DNA from: CAIWHR01 sp963816925
GTDB taxonomy: Bacteria > Pseudomonadota > Gammaproteobacteria > Burkholderiales > Casimicrobiaceae
DNA length: 64,000 bases
Direction: 5' to 3'
Assembly (NCBI GenBank): GCA_963816925.1
Contig: CAWFMY010000007.1
Location: 62,001 to 126,000, forward strand
Part shown: positions 48,020-58,666 of the stretch, in pieces
How positions within the stretch are numbered: position 1 is the stretch's first letter
Layout: each line of letters opens with the position of its first letter
Notes under the pieces: model-generated
The model's database searches: none
Seen by the model: only the letters and a program-made list of their open reading frames with translations
What the model was told of the DNA's origin: nothing
Made by a program: the position numbers and the translations under genes

Positions 48020-49302
48020 GCCACGACCTTTACGGCGATCGTCCGCTTTTCCGGGTCGAGATGCGCCGCGCGAGCTTCGCCGCCCCACGTCGCGCGCACG
48101 TAGTCGTCGACGATTCGCTGGAATTCCTCCGCAATGCGCCCGCCCTTGAGCGTCACTGTCTTCTGTCCGTCGACATACACGGGTGCGACGGGCGTCTCGC
48201 CGGTGCCCGGAAGCGAGATGCCGATGTTGGCAAGCTTCGATTCGCCGGGGCCGTTGACCACGCAGCCCATCACCGCGACCTGCATCTCCTCGACGCCGGG
48301 GTAGCGCGCCTTCCAAACGGGCATCTGCGCGCGCAGGTACGCCTGGATCTTTTCCGCCAGCTCCTGGAACGTCGTGCTGGTCGTGCGGCCGCAGCCGGGA
48401 CACGCGGTGACCATCGGCGCGAACGAGCGCAGGCCCATCGACTGCAGGAGCTCCTGCGCCACGAGGACCTCGCGCGTGCGGTCGCCGCCGGGCTCGGGCG
48501 TCAGCGAAATGCGGATCGTGTCGCCGATCCCTTCCTGCAGCAGCACGGCCATGGCCGCCGTCGACGCGACGATGCCCTTGCTGCCCATGCCGGCCTCGGT
48601 GAGCCCGAGGTGCAGCGGATAATCGCAGCGGCGCGCGAGCTCGCGATAGACGCCGATCAGGTCCTGCACGTCCGACACCTTGCACGACAGCACGATGCGG
48701 TCGCGCGCGAGGCCCAGCGCTTCGGCGCGCGCAGCACTGTCGATGGCGGAAACGACGAGCGCCTCGCGCATCACGGCGTCCGCGCTCTGCGGCGCCGGCA
48801 GCGCCGCGTTGTCGTCCATCATCCGCGCGAGCAGCTCGGCGTCGAGGCTGCCCCAATTGACGCCGATGCGCACCGGTTTTCCGTATTCGATCGCCTTTTC
48901 GATCATCACCGCGAACTGCGAATCGCGCTTGGTGCCCTTGCCGACGTTGCCGGGATTGATCCGGTATTTGGCGAGCGCGCGCGCGCAGCCTGGATGCTCG
49001 GTGAGCAGCTTGTGGCCGTTGTAATGGAAATCGCCGATCAGCGGCACGCGGCATCCCGCGACGTCGAGCTGCTCGCGGATCGCCGGCACCGCAGCCGCGG
49101 CCTCGGCCGTGTTGACCGTGACGCGCACGAGCTCCGATCCCGCGTCCGCGAGGGCTTTCACCTGTGCAACGGTCGCCGCGACGTCCGCGGTGTCGGTGTT
49201 GGTCATCGACTGCACGACGACCGGCGCGCCGCCGCCGATCGCGACGCCGTCGATGTCGACGCGCCGCGTGCTCCGTCTCGCCATGCGTGCAGGTTCGTTC
49301 AT
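48016..49302 (-). CDS. ispG: 4-hydroxy-3-methylbut-2-en-1-yl diphosphate synthase (GcpE)
   Basis: 428 residues starting at ATG 49302. The TIM barrel opens with VVVQSMTNTDTADVAAT. The [4Fe-4S] ligands are the two Cys of TACPGCGRTTSTTFQ and the Cys of MGCVVNGPGESK, with the conserved Glu. It reduces the cyclic diphosphate MEcPP in the non-mevalonate isoprenoid route. It lies between rodZ and hisS as in other betaproteobacteria. Confidence 0.96.
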   Translation of the reverse strand: MNEPARMARRSTRRVDIDGVAIGGGAPVVVQSMTNTDTADVAATVAQVKALADAGSELVRVTVNTAEAAAAVPAIREQLDVAGCRVPLIGDFHYNGHKLLTEHPGCARALAKYRINPGNVGKGTKRDSQFAVMIEKAIEYGKPVRIGVNWGSLDAELLARMMDDNAALPAPQSADAVMREALVVSAIDSAARAEALGLARDRIVLSCKVSDVQDLIGVYRELARRCDYPLHLGLTEAGMGSKGIVASTAAMAVLLQEGIGDTIRISLTPEPGGDRTREVLVAQELLQSMGLRSFAPMVTACPGCGRTTSTTFQELAEKIQAYLRAQMPVWKARYPGVEEMQVAVMGCVVNGPGESKLANIGISLPGTGETPVAPVYVDGQKTVTLKGGRIAEEFQRIVDDYVRATWGGEARAAHLDPEKRTIAVKVVA

Positions 49303-49312
49303 CGCGTTGCCG

Positions 49313-50244
49313 TCACTCGAGCGTGAACCGCGCGACGTTCTGCCGCGATGTGCGGCGCGAGATCGACGCGCTTGCCCTTCCAGGTCAGCGTCACGTCGGA
49401 AGCATTGCCGATCACGACGTCGAGGGGGGGTGCGCCGGCGAGCGCCTGCGTCGTTCCACCGGCGTTCATCCGCGACAGCAGGACGTGCCCGGAACGATCC
49501 TTCACCTCGGTCCACGAAAAATCACGGAATGCGAGGACCAGCGGGGCGTCAGCCACCGCCGGCGCGCCCAGTGGTCGTGTATCGGGCAGGGATTCCGGCT
49601 GCGGCCTTCGATGCGGCGACCGGGGATGCCGGTTCGGCGGCGGGCATCGTCTCCGACGTCGCGGCAGGAACCACGGGTGGCGGCGACGGTGCCGCCATCG
49701 GATTGGGCAGCGGCGTGCCGATGACCTCCGGCGCGGCGGCCTTCGCGCGTTCGGCCGTCGGTGGCGCGTCTTTTTTGGCGACGGGTCGCGAGGCGTCCGG
49801 CGCGGGATGAAGCAATTCCCACGCCGCCGCGGCGGCGATGATCGCGATCAGCGTCAGCGGGATCGCCCAGCGCGTCCAGCCGTGTCGCGGGACTTCGGTC
49901 GTCGGCAGCTCGCCCATCGTCGGCGCCGTCGCATGCAGCGCCGGGGACTCGAGGTTCGGCGATCCGGTGCCCGCCGGCAGCGCGCCCAGGACGGTCTCCG
50001 CGTCGAGGCGGACGAGACGCGCGTAGTTGCGGATGAAGCCGCGGACGAACGTCCGGCCAGGCAAATGCGAGAAGTCGCCTTCTTCGATGGCGCGCACCTG
50101 GCGCGGCGCGAGCTTCAGCTGTTGCGCAACGGCATCGATCGTCATGCCTGCGCCCTCGCGCGCCGCGCGCAGAAGCGCCCCGGCGCTCGCCGGCACCGGC
50201 GGCGCGCCGCCTTCCACGCCGACGTCGACGTCGGAATCGGTCAC
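49313..50244 (-). CDS. rodZ: RodZ-like helix-turn-helix cell-shape protein (two frameshifts)
   Basis: About 310 residues from GTG 50244, overlapping the pilW stop. It has an N-terminal HTH (LLRAAREGAGMTIDAVAQQL, RQVRAIEEGDFSHLPGRTFV), one membrane helix (WAIPLTLIAIIAAAAAWELL), a Pro/Ala linker and a C-terminal DUF4115 domain (LVLAFRDFSWTEVKDRSG). Shifts occur near 49555 and near 49350. With the last corrected, the tail reads RQNVARFTLE and stops at 49313. RodZ links MreB to the envelope in rod-shaped cells. Confidence 0.88.
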
Positions 50245-51062
50245 TCGCAGACTCCCGTGGGAAGCGCCGCCGTTTCCGCCGACTTCGGATACCGGTTCTT
50301 GAGTTGCGACGTGAACGACATCTCCGCCTGCTTGTCGCCCAGCTTGCGCTCCACGCATACACCAAGGTAGAGCGCCTCGGGGGCAGGGTTCGCCTGCAGC
50401 ACGGCGGACCGCAGCCAGCCGCGCGCCTCGTCCATGCGGCCGGCTTTGTACGCGATGAACGACAGGCCGTAGGCCGCGTTGGGGTTGCCCGGCGAGACGG
50501 CGAGCGCACGCTTGAAATATTGCTCGGCGGCGGCGGTGTCTCCAAACGAGGCACTGCAACGGCCGGCATTGACGAGCGCGATTTCGGGCGTCTTGTACAG
50601 CGGGTTGCGCACCGCCTGATCGAATTGCGCGATCGACTCCTGGGCACGGCCATGGGTGCACAGGTACCAGCCCCAGTTGTGGCGGATGTCCGAATCCTGC
50701 GGCGCAAGCTGCAGCGCCCGCTGGAAATTCTGCTGGGCCTTGCCATCCTCGCCCATCACCGCGTAGACGAGCCCGTAGACGTTGTAGATGTTCGCATTGT
50801 CGGGATCGAGCTTCGTGGCTTCGGTGAGCTCCTCCAGCGCGACGTCCATCTGCCCGCGCTCGTAATAGCCGGCGGCGAGGTCCGTATGAAGTTTCGCGCG
50901 GTCCTTGGGGCTCACCTCGGCCACTTTCGGCGTTGGCAGCTGCGCTTCCTGCGCGGGCGTTGCGGGCTTGGGCGTCGAGCCGCAGCCGGCGATGAGCGCG
51001 GCGGCCAGGGCGGCGGCGGCAAGGCGGAACAGGATGGGCATGGCGCGCTTTCGATGAACCAT
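50241..51062 (-). CDS. pilW: Type IV pilus biogenesis/stability lipoprotein PilW (PilF)
   Basis: 273 residues. ATG 51062 overlaps the rlmN stop and gives a basic n-region (MVHRKRAMPILF) before the lipobox ALIAGC. ATG 51041 is an alternative. TPR repeats follow (LAAGYYERGQMDVALEELTE, YNVYGLVYAVMGEDGKAQQN, IRHNWGWYLCTHGRAQESIA). It pilots secretin PilQ assembly. No other pilus genes are in the window, which is usual for this block. Confidence 0.9.
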   Translation of the reverse strand: MVHRKRAMPILFRLAAAALAAALIAGCGSTPKPATPAQEAQLPTPKVAEVSPKDRAKLHTDLAAGYYERGQMDVALEELTEATKLDPDNANIYNVYGLVYAVMGEDGKAQQNFQRALQLAPQDSDIRHNWGWYLCTHGRAQESIAQFDQAVRNPLYKTPEIALVNAGRCSASFGDTAAAEQYFKRALAVSPGNPNAAYGLSFIAYKAGRMDEARGWLRSAVLQANPAPEALYLGVCVERKLGDKQAEMSFTSQLKNRYPKSAETAALPTGVCE

Positions 51063-52180
51063 CAGTGTGCGGTGGGGGCGGGCGTTGCCGGGCGGATCCG
51101 GATGACGCGCCGCTTGGTCTTGTCCTGCACTCGTCCGGCGAGCTGACCGCAGGCGGCGTCGATGTCCTCGCCGCGCGTTTTCCGGATGGTCGCGACGTAA
51201 CCGGCGTCGGTCAACGCTTTCTGGAAGGCGAGGATGCGCGGGCGCGGGCTGGTCGTGAACTCGGTGCCGGGGAACGGATTGAACGGAATGAGGTTGAACT
51301 TGCAAGGCACGTCGCGGACGAGCTCGGCCAGCGCGCGCGCCTGCGCCGGCGCGTCGTTCACGCCGTCCAGCATCACGTACTCGAAGGTGACGAAGTCGCG
51401 CGGCGCATGCTCGAGGTAGCGGCGCGACGCCGCGAGCAGTTCCGCCAGCGGGTACTTCTTGTTGATCGGCACGATCTCGTCGCGCAGCGCATCGGTAGGC
51501 GCGTGGAGCGAGACGGCCAGCGCGACGGGGCACGCTTTGGCCAGGCGGTCGATCGCCGGCACGAGTCCCGACGTCGACAGCGTCACGCGCCGGCGCGAAA
51601 GCCCGTAGGCGTTGTCGTCGAGGAACACCCGCAGCGCGCGCACGACGGCGTCGAAATTGGCGAGCGGCTCGCCCATCCCCATCATCACGACATTGGTGAT
51701 CGGCGCGCGGCCGTGCTCGACCCAGGGGGCAGTGACCCCGTCGGCCAGCAACGCGCGGTTCGCATGCCAGAGCTGGCCCACGATCTCGGCGGTCGTCAGG
51801 TTGCGGTTGAAGCCCTGCTTGCCGGTCGAGCAGAACGCGCAGTCGAGCGCGCAGCCGGCCTGCGACGAGATGCACAGCGTGCCGCGGTCGTCCTCGGGAA
51901 TGAACACCGCTTCGACCGCATTGCCGCCGCCGACGTCGAGGAGCCATTTGCGCGTGCCATCGGTGGCCGTCGTGTCGCTCACGACCACGGGGCCGCGGAT
52001 GTCGGCGGCCGCGGCGAGCTTTTCGCGCAGCGGCTTCGACAGGTCCGTCATGGCAGCGACCTCGCCGGCGAAGCGCTGGTGAACCCAGTGCAGCACCTGC
52101 TTGGCACGAAAAGGCTTCTCGCCGAGTTCAGCGAAAAAGGCCGCGAGTCCCGCGGCGTCCTGATCGAGCAAGTTGATCAT
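51062..52180 (-). CDS. rlmN: 23S rRNA (adenine2503-C2)/tRNA methyltransferase RlmN
   Basis: 372 residues from ATG 52180. Radical-SAM CxxxCxxC motif is CALDCAFC, and the mechanistic Cys near the end is in DIDAACGQLAG. Other blocks: ISSQAGC, MGMGEPLANFD, VSLHAPTD and IPFNPFPG. It methylates C2 of A2503 and of A37 in some tRNAs. Seven bases after the ndk stop. Confidence 0.96.
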   Translation of the reverse strand: MINLLDQDAAGLAAFFAELGEKPFRAKQVLHWVHQRFAGEVAAMTDLSKPLREKLAAAADIRGPVVVSDTTATDGTRKWLLDVGGGNAVEAVFIPEDDRGTLCISSQAGCALDCAFCSTGKQGFNRNLTTAEIVGQLWHANRALLADGVTAPWVEHGRAPITNVVMMGMGEPLANFDAVVRALRVFLDDNAYGLSRRRVTLSTSGLVPAIDRLAKACPVALAVSLHAPTDALRDEIVPINKKYPLAELLAASRRYLEHAPRDFVTFEYVMLDGVNDAPAQARALAELVRDVPCKFNLIPFNPFPGTEFTTSPRPRILAFQKALTDAGYVATIRKTRGEDIDAACGQLAGRVQDKTKRRVIRIRPATPAPTAH

Positions 52181-52187
52181 GCGGCGG

Positions 52188-52613
52188 TCAGCGGCTGTGG
52201 ATCGCCAGCGTGGGAAAGAAGTACGCGATCTCGCCCTTTGCCGTCTCCGGGCCGTCCGAGCCATGGACGGCGTTGGCGTCGATCGACGCCGCGAAATCCG
52301 CGCGGATCGTCCCCGCGGCCGCCTTTTTCGGATCGGTCGCGCCCATCAGGTCGCGGTTCTTCGCGATCGCCCCTTCGCCTTCCAGCACCTGGATCATCAC
52401 CGGGCCCGATGTCATGAAATCGACCAGATCGCGGAAAAACGGCCGTTCGCGGTGCACTGCGTAAAAGCCCTCGGCTTCGGCGCGGGACAGCGAACGCATC
52501 TGCGCCGCGACGATCCGCAGTCCGTTCGACTCGAAACGCGAGTAGATCTTTCCGATGACATTCTTTGCCACGGCGTCCGGCTTGATGATGGAAAGCGTAC
52601 GTTCTACGGCCAT
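52188..52613 (-). CDS. ndk: Nucleoside diphosphate kinase
   Basis: 141 residues, standard length. Active-site His is in NAVHGSDG. Also seen are TLSIIKPDAVAKNVIGKI and YAVHRERPFFRDLVDFM. It transfers the gamma phosphate between nucleotides. It is the first gene of the long leftward block and has a GGAGTGAG ribosome site. Confidence 0.97.
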   Translation of the reverse strand: MAVERTLSIIKPDAVAKNVIGKIYSRFESNGLRIVAAQMRSLSRAEAEGFYAVHRERPFFRDLVDFMTSGPVMIQVLEGEGAIAKNRDLMGATDPKKAAAGTIRADFAASIDANAVHGSDGPETAKGEIAYFFPTLAIHSR

Positions 52614-52652
52614 GCTTCTCACTCCGACAGTATAAAAGCGAATAAATTCAAA

Positions 52653-52661
52653 ATTATAACA
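52653..52661 (-). promoter_or_regulatory. Extended -10 promoter for ndk block
   Basis: On the minus strand TGTTATAAT is an exact TATAAT with the TGn extension. No good -35 lies upstream, as expected for extended -10 promoters. Transcription would start about 33 bases before the ndk ATG. Confidence 0.5.
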
Positions 52662-52827
52662 CGCCGAGCCGCATGGTCCGGGCAGGTGGCGGGCCCCGTC
52701 GCCGGGGCGTCGGGAAGCCCGATGGCAGCCTGCCGGATCGGTCACTGCTCGGGTGCCGGAATGAGAACGGGCGCCCCGCCTTCGATGCCGGAGCGCCCGC
52801 TCGGGGCAGAAACCCTCGGGTGCGTCG

Positions 52828-54222
52828 CTACATCATCCCGAGCGTCTTCGGCAGCCAGATCGACAGCGACGGCCAGTAGGTCACGGCAACCAGGAAGCAA
52901 AGCATCGTCACGAGCCACGGCCACACGGCAATCGTGAGCTCGGTGATGCCCATCTTGGCGATGCCCGAGGCGACATATAGATTGAGCCCCACAGGCGGGT
53001 GGCACATGCCGACCTCCATGTTGACCACCATCATGATGCCGAAATGCACGGGATCGATGCCGAGCTTCATCGCGACGGGGAACAGGATCGGCGCGAAGAT
53101 CAGCACGATCGACGACGGCTCCATCACGTTGCCGGCGAGCAGCAGCACGACGTTGACCACCAGCAGGAACGCGATCATGCCGAAGCCCTTGTCGAGCATC
53201 CAGCCGGCCATCGCCTGCGGAATGTTCTCCGAGGTCATGAGGTAGCTGAACATCACCGCGTTGGTGATGATGTAGAGCAGCATCGCGCTCATGTTGGCGC
53301 TGTCGAGCAGCACCTTCGGCACCTTCGACAGAGGCATGTCCTTGTAGACGTACACGGCGACGAAGAACGCGTAGACGGCGCTCATCGCGGCGGCCTCGGT
53401 GGGCGTGAAGATCCCCGTGTAGATGCCGCCGATGACGACGATGATCAGCAGCAGCCCCCAGATGCTGTCCTTGAAGCTCTTGAGGCGCTCGGCGGTCGTC
53501 GCCTTCGCCTGCCGCGGGTAGTTGAACTTGCGCGCGCGCCACCAGGTCGTGAACCCGAGGAGGAACGCCAGCACGATCCCGGGGACGATGCCGGCGATGA
53601 ACAGCGCGCCGACGGAGGTGCTCGTCGCGACCGCGTACATCACCATCACGATCGACGGCGGGATCAGGATGCCGAGCGCGCCCGACGTGGTGATCACGCC
53701 GGCGCCAAAGCGGTTCGGGAAGCCCTGCTTGACCATCGCGGGCAGGATGATCGAGCCGATCGCGACGACGGTCGCCGGCGAGCTGCCGGACACCGCGGCG
53801 AACAGCGCGCAGGCCAGCACGCCGGCGAGCCCGAGGCCGCCGTACCAATGCCCCACCATTGCCGACGCGAAGGCGATCATCCGTCGCGCGACGCCGCCGT
53901 GCGTGAGGAAGTTGCCGGCGAGGATGAAGAACGGAATCGCCATGATCTCGAACTTCTCGATGCCGGTGAAGAGCTTCAGCGCGACCGACTCGATCGGCAC
54001 GTTCGTCATCGCGAACAGGTAGGTGAGCACGGTGAGGCCGAGCGAGATCGAGATCGGCATGCCGGTGAGCATCAATCCGAGCAGCAGCGCGAAGATGATC
54101 CACGGATTGGCGACCGGAACGCCGACGAGCTTCAGCACGACCGGGATGCCGATGATCAGGATCGGCACCAGCGCCGGCCACTTCGGCGCGTTTGCGGGCA
54201 CGGGCGGGACGAGGGTGCTCAT
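52828..54222 (-). CDS. dctM: TRAP transporter large permease DctM
   Basis: 464 residues and about 12 hydrophobic segments, the DctM length. Typical stretches are FFILAGNFLTHGGVARRMI, FAAVSGSSPATVVAIGSIIL and GALGILIPPSIVMVMYAVAT. With DctQ and DctP it drives sodium-coupled uptake of C4-dicarboxylates or related acids. Its ATG overlaps the dctQ stop (ATGA). Confidence 0.93.
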   Translation of the reverse strand: MSTLVPPVPANAPKWPALVPILIIGIPVVLKLVGVPVANPWIIFALLLGLMLTGMPISISLGLTVLTYLFAMTNVPIESVALKLFTGIEKFEIMAIPFFILAGNFLTHGGVARRMIAFASAMVGHWYGGLGLAGVLACALFAAVSGSSPATVVAIGSIILPAMVKQGFPNRFGAGVITTSGALGILIPPSIVMVMYAVATSTSVGALFIAGIVPGIVLAFLLGFTTWWRARKFNYPRQAKATTAERLKSFKDSIWGLLLIIVVIGGIYTGIFTPTEAAAMSAVYAFFVAVYVYKDMPLSKVPKVLLDSANMSAMLLYIITNAVMFSYLMTSENIPQAMAGWMLDKGFGMIAFLLVVNVVLLLAGNVMEPSSIVLIFAPILFPVAMKLGIDPVHFGIMMVVNMEVGMCHPPVGLNLYVASGIAKMGITELTIAVWPWLVTMLCFLVAVTYWPSLSIWLPKTLGMM

Positions 54223-54827
54223 TTGCGTCCTCCCGCACTTACATCGGCCGGGTGCAGGTTATCCGGCATGTTGTAGGGATTGATGTCGACGGTCTCGATG
54301 CCCTCGACGTGCGCGACGTCGTGCTTCGGCAGGTCACCGGTCTTCGCGAAGTGCCACGCGACCTGCAGGAAGCGGAAGCACATGAGGTAGGAGCCCAGCG
54401 GGATGCAGAGGTAGACGATCCATTTCGGGATCTCGAGGTCGGGCGACGTCGAGCTCGTCTGGGCGATTTCCCACGTGAATTTCGCGCCCAGGGTCCCGAC
54501 GATGATGGTGAACGTCGCGCCGGCCAGCAGGCCGAACAGCACGTAGACCCTGCGCAGGTTCGGCGGCAGGCGGTTGATCATCACGTCCACGCCAACGTGG
54601 ATGCCGGTGCGCACGCCATAGGCGGCGCCGAACTTCGCCATCCACACGAACATGTAGATGCAAAGCTCCTGCGCCCAGGAAAGGTCGATCTTGAGCAGCA
54701 GGTCCTGCAGGCCGGGAATCGCCATGCCGGCGGCGTAGCGGTGCAGCACGGCGACGAAGATCAGCAGCGTCGCGGCGCCCATCAGAAACGAGATGATGAT
54801 TTCTTCGAAGCGGTCGAGATACTTCAA
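54219..54827 (-). CDS. dctQ: TRAP transporter small permease DctQ
   Basis: 202 residues from TTG 54827 (LKYLDRFEEIIISFLMG), chosen because GGAGGA lies five bases upstream and the family opening follows at once. The frame is open further back without likeness to DctQ. Four membrane helices are visible, including VYVLFGLLAGATFTIIVGTL, and the ELCIYMFVWMAKFGAAYG signature of the family. It pairs with DctM. Confidence 0.9.
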   Translation of the reverse strand: MKYLDRFEEIIISFLMGAATLLIFVAVLHRYAAGMAIPGLQDLLLKIDLSWAQELCIYMFVWMAKFGAAYGVRTGIHVGVDVMINRLPPNLRRVYVLFGLLAGATFTIIVGTLGAKFTWEIAQTSSTSPDLEIPKWIVYLCIPLGSYLMCFRFLQVAWHFAKTGDLPKHDVAHVEGIETVDINPYNMPDNLHPADVSAGGRK

Positions 54828-54832
54828 GCATC

Positions 54833-54838
54833 TCCTCC
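54833..54838 (-). promoter_or_regulatory. Ribosome site that sets the TTG start of dctQ
   Basis: GGAGGA on the minus strand is five bases before TTG 54827. A closer ATG (54831-54829) is out of frame with DctQ. Confidence 0.6.
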
Positions 54839-54927
54839 CTGGAGGGCGCAACGCCGCCGCACCGTTTGTCCGGCGAATCAACCGGCGACCCGCGGCGCCG
54901 GTTGAATTCGCGGAGATGAATTCCCTC

Positions 54928-55929
54928 TTAAGGCTTGAACCCCGTTTCCTTATAGACGGATTCGATGATGTCCTTGCCAATGCGCGCCTCGTTCTCCTTG
55001 TGCACGGAGACGAGCGCCTTTTTCATCGCGGCCTTCTGCTCGGGCGTGAGCTTGAGGATCTCGGTCTTGCCGGTCTTGCGCACCGCCTCGAGCGCGTCGT
55101 CGTTCTCCTTTTGCGCGATTTCGTTCGCGTACTTTGTCGCGTCGGCCATCGCGCCCTCGAGGATCGTGCGGACGTCCGGCGGCAGGCCGTCCCAGAATTT
55201 CTTGTTGACGATGACCGCATAGCCCAGATAGCCGTGGTCGGTGAGGGCGAGGAACTTCTGCACCTCCTGCATTTTCTGCGTGTAGAAATTCGACGGCGGG
55301 TTCTCGGTGCCGTCCACCACACCCGTCTGCAGCGCCTGGTAGACCTCGGAGAACGCCATGACCTGCGGAATCGAGCCCAGCGCCTTCATTTCGTCGCCCA
55401 GCACCTTCGACGACTGGATGCGCATCTTGAGGCCCTTGTAGTCGGCGGGCACGCGGATGGCCCGGTTCGCGCTCATGACCTTGAAGCCGTTGTCCCAGTA
55501 GGCGAGCCCGACGATGCCTTTGGCTTCGAGCTTCTTGAACAGCGCTTTTCCGACCGGCCCCTCGGTGACCTTGTGCAGCTCCGCGGTGTTGTCGAAGATG
55601 TACGGCAGGTCGAAGACCTCGAACTCGCGCACGCCGAGCGGCCCGAATTTCGCGAGCGATGGCGCGAGCATCTGCACCGAACCCAGCTGCAGCGCCTCCA
55701 TCTCCTCGCCGTCCTTGAAGAGCGAGCTGTTCGGGTACACCTCGACCTTGACGCGGCCCTTGGTGCGCTCCTCGGCGAGCTGCTTGAAGCGCTCCGCCGC
55801 CTTGCCTTTCGGCGTATCGAGGGCGACGACGTGGCTGAACTTGATGACGATCGGCTGCTGGGCTGAAACGGCGCCCGCGGCAGCGAGCAAGGCCGTGGCC
55901 GCGATGGCGACGGCGAATTGGAACCTCAT
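54928..55929 (-). CDS. dctP: TRAP transporter substrate-binding protein DctP
   Basis: 333 residues. Sec signal (AVAIAATALLAAAGAVSAQQ) then the DctP fold: FSHVVALDTPKGKAAERFKQ, VEVYPNSSLFKDGEEMEAL, and a MRIQSSKVLG block with the conserved Arg that binds the substrate carboxylate. GTENPPSNFYTQKM follows. The ATG has AGGAGGG upstream. It is the first gene of the dctP-Q-M operon. Confidence 0.95.
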   Translation of the reverse strand: MRFQFAVAIAATALLAAAGAVSAQQPIVIKFSHVVALDTPKGKAAERFKQLAEERTKGRVKVEVYPNSSLFKDGEEMEALQLGSVQMLAPSLAKFGPLGVREFEVFDLPYIFDNTAELHKVTEGPVGKALFKKLEAKGIVGLAYWDNGFKVMSANRAIRVPADYKGLKMRIQSSKVLGDEMKALGSIPQVMAFSEVYQALQTGVVDGTENPPSNFYTQKMQEVQKFLALTDHGYLGYAVIVNKKFWDGLPPDVRTILEGAMADATKYANEIAQKENDDALEAVRKTGKTEILKLTPEQKAAMKKALVSVHKENEARIGKDIIESVYKETGFKP

Positions 55930-56008
55930 GGAACCCTCCTGGAGACCCGCGTTCGACGCCTGTTATTGCGCTGCTGCCGGCGTTCTGTTTCCCATTGTCG
56001 GTGGCGCC

Positions 56009-56039
56009 AGATTAGGCCCCCAACCGCTGGATGTGTCAA
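56009..56039 (-). promoter_or_regulatory. Candidate promoter of the dctPQM operon
   Basis: On the minus strand TTGACA (56034-56039) and TAATCT (56009-56014) are 19 bases apart. The -35 is consensus; the spacing is longer than ideal. It would give a leader of about 70 bases. Confidence 0.35.
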
Positions 56040-56188
56040 CCGCTACCCCGGGCGGCCCACGGCGACCCGGCCCCGCATGCAATCGACGCGAGGCGCGCGA
56101 AACGGCATCGGCGCAGCGTAACTGTCCGCCCTGCGCACGCCCTTGACGCGTGTCAACGTTGGCGCGGGTGTCGCCGCGTGACGCGCGC

Positions 56189-57579
56189 CTAGCCTGCCGC
56201 CGCGGGATGCCAGCGCACGTCGAACCCGGGTTCGCCGGTGCCGGCTGCGAAGGCAACATCCACACCCAGTCCGGGAACGGCGGCCAGCGTGTCGCCGCAC
56301 CAGATGAAGGGCAACGCGTCGCGCTGCCAGTGGGGCACGCCCGCCGCCTGCAACAGCCGTTTCACGGCCTGCCGCGGCCGGTCGCGTTCGACGCGGATGC
56401 GCTCGCCGCCGGATCGCGGTCGGATCGCCACGCGGGCACCTGCGAGCATCGCGGCGGCGAGTCCCGCGCCCTGCCGTCGCGGCGAACTCGAGGACCCCAT
56501 GCGGGAGCAGGAGAGCGGTCTCGCCGCGCCAGTCCGCCGCGAACGCCGCGATTGCGGGCGCATGGACCACGATGCGTCCGCGATGGATGCCGATCTCCGC
56601 GCCGGCATGGGCGAGGCGCACGCGCGCATCGGCCGCGGCGTGCGCAAGCTGAAGCTGCATCGCGTCGAGGCGCGCGGCCGACGGCGCCCGCAAATCGTGC
56701 TGGCGCAGGAACCAGCGCAAAAGATTCTTCGCGCGATGAGGCGCGCGCGCCGCCAGCGCCGCAAACGCACGCCGGTCGAGCATCGCGCCGTGGTGCGCGT
56801 CGACGACCAGCGCGTCCTGCGCGTCGAGCGCGGCGAGATCGTCCTGCAGCGCCGCAGCCTCCGCCTGGTGATCGGCGGCGCGCGCGAGTGTTGCCGGATA
56901 ACCGGGAAACGCCGCGGCGAGTCGCGGCGCGATCTCGTGGCGAACGAAATTGCGCTTCAGCGACACGTCGGCGTTGGACTCGTCCTCGACCCAGGCGAGC
57001 CCGCGCGCCTTGGCGTAGGCGGCGATTGCCGCATCGGGCAGCGCGAGGAACGGACGCAGCAATGCAGGTCCCGAAGGCAGGCGGCGGAGCCGCGGCATCG
57101 CGGCAAGGCCATGCGGACCCGAACCGCGCAGCAATTGCAGGAGCAGCGTTTCGGCCTGGTCGCCGGCGTGATGGGCGAGCACGACAAATGCGGCCTCCGC
57201 CTCGGCGAACACGCGATAGCGCGCCGCGCGGGCCGCCGCCTCCGTTCCGAGGTCGGCAGCACCATCGACGCGCACGCGGTGCACGATCAACGGCACCGCG
57301 CGCTGCGCGCACTCCGACACGCAGAACGCCGCCCATTGGTCCGCCCTGGGCGAGAGCCCGTGATGGACATGGACGGCGGACAGCGCCACGCGATGCGCGG
57401 GCGCCGCGGACGCCATCGCATCGAGCAGCACCATCGAATCGCGGCCGCCCGACAAGGCGACGGCGAGGGTGAGCGAGCGCCGGTTCGATGCGAGGGTGAT
57501 GCTGCGCGGCCGCCGCCGCCGCGAGCGCCATCGCGTCGTCGATCGCGCGCAGGACGGGCAGGGCGGCGGCATCGGGCAT
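56189..57579 (-). CDS. tilS: tRNA(Ile)-lysidine synthase (two frameshifts)
   Basis: About 463 residues joined over shifts near 57505 and 56480. The start is MPDAAALPVLRAIDDAMA. The PP-loop is SGGRDSMVLLDAM, followed by VHVHHGLSPRADQW and HHAGDQAETLLLQLLRGSG, all diagnostic of TilS. The C-terminal frame ends in IRVERDRPRQAVKRLLQAAG and WQRDALPFIWCGDTLAAVPG. The enzyme makes lysidine in the tRNA-Ile anticodon and is essential, so the shifts are almost surely sequence errors. Confidence 0.92.
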
Positions 57580-57622
57580 CGGCAGGATCTCGTGCGGCGC
57601 GGGACGGTGCCCGCGCGAGGGG

Positions 57623-58591
<969 letters not shown>

Positions 58592-58666
58592 GGGGGCATC
58601 GGCGCCGGAATGACTGGCGGGCATCATAGCAAAAGCGCCCCGGCTTCGATCGCGGCGCTTCGGCGG

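Noticed and set aside
46709..49054. A 781-codon frame joining part of ispG to hisS
   Set aside because: The first third is ispG in the wrong frame. HisS starts at GTG 48019 overlapping the ispG stop.
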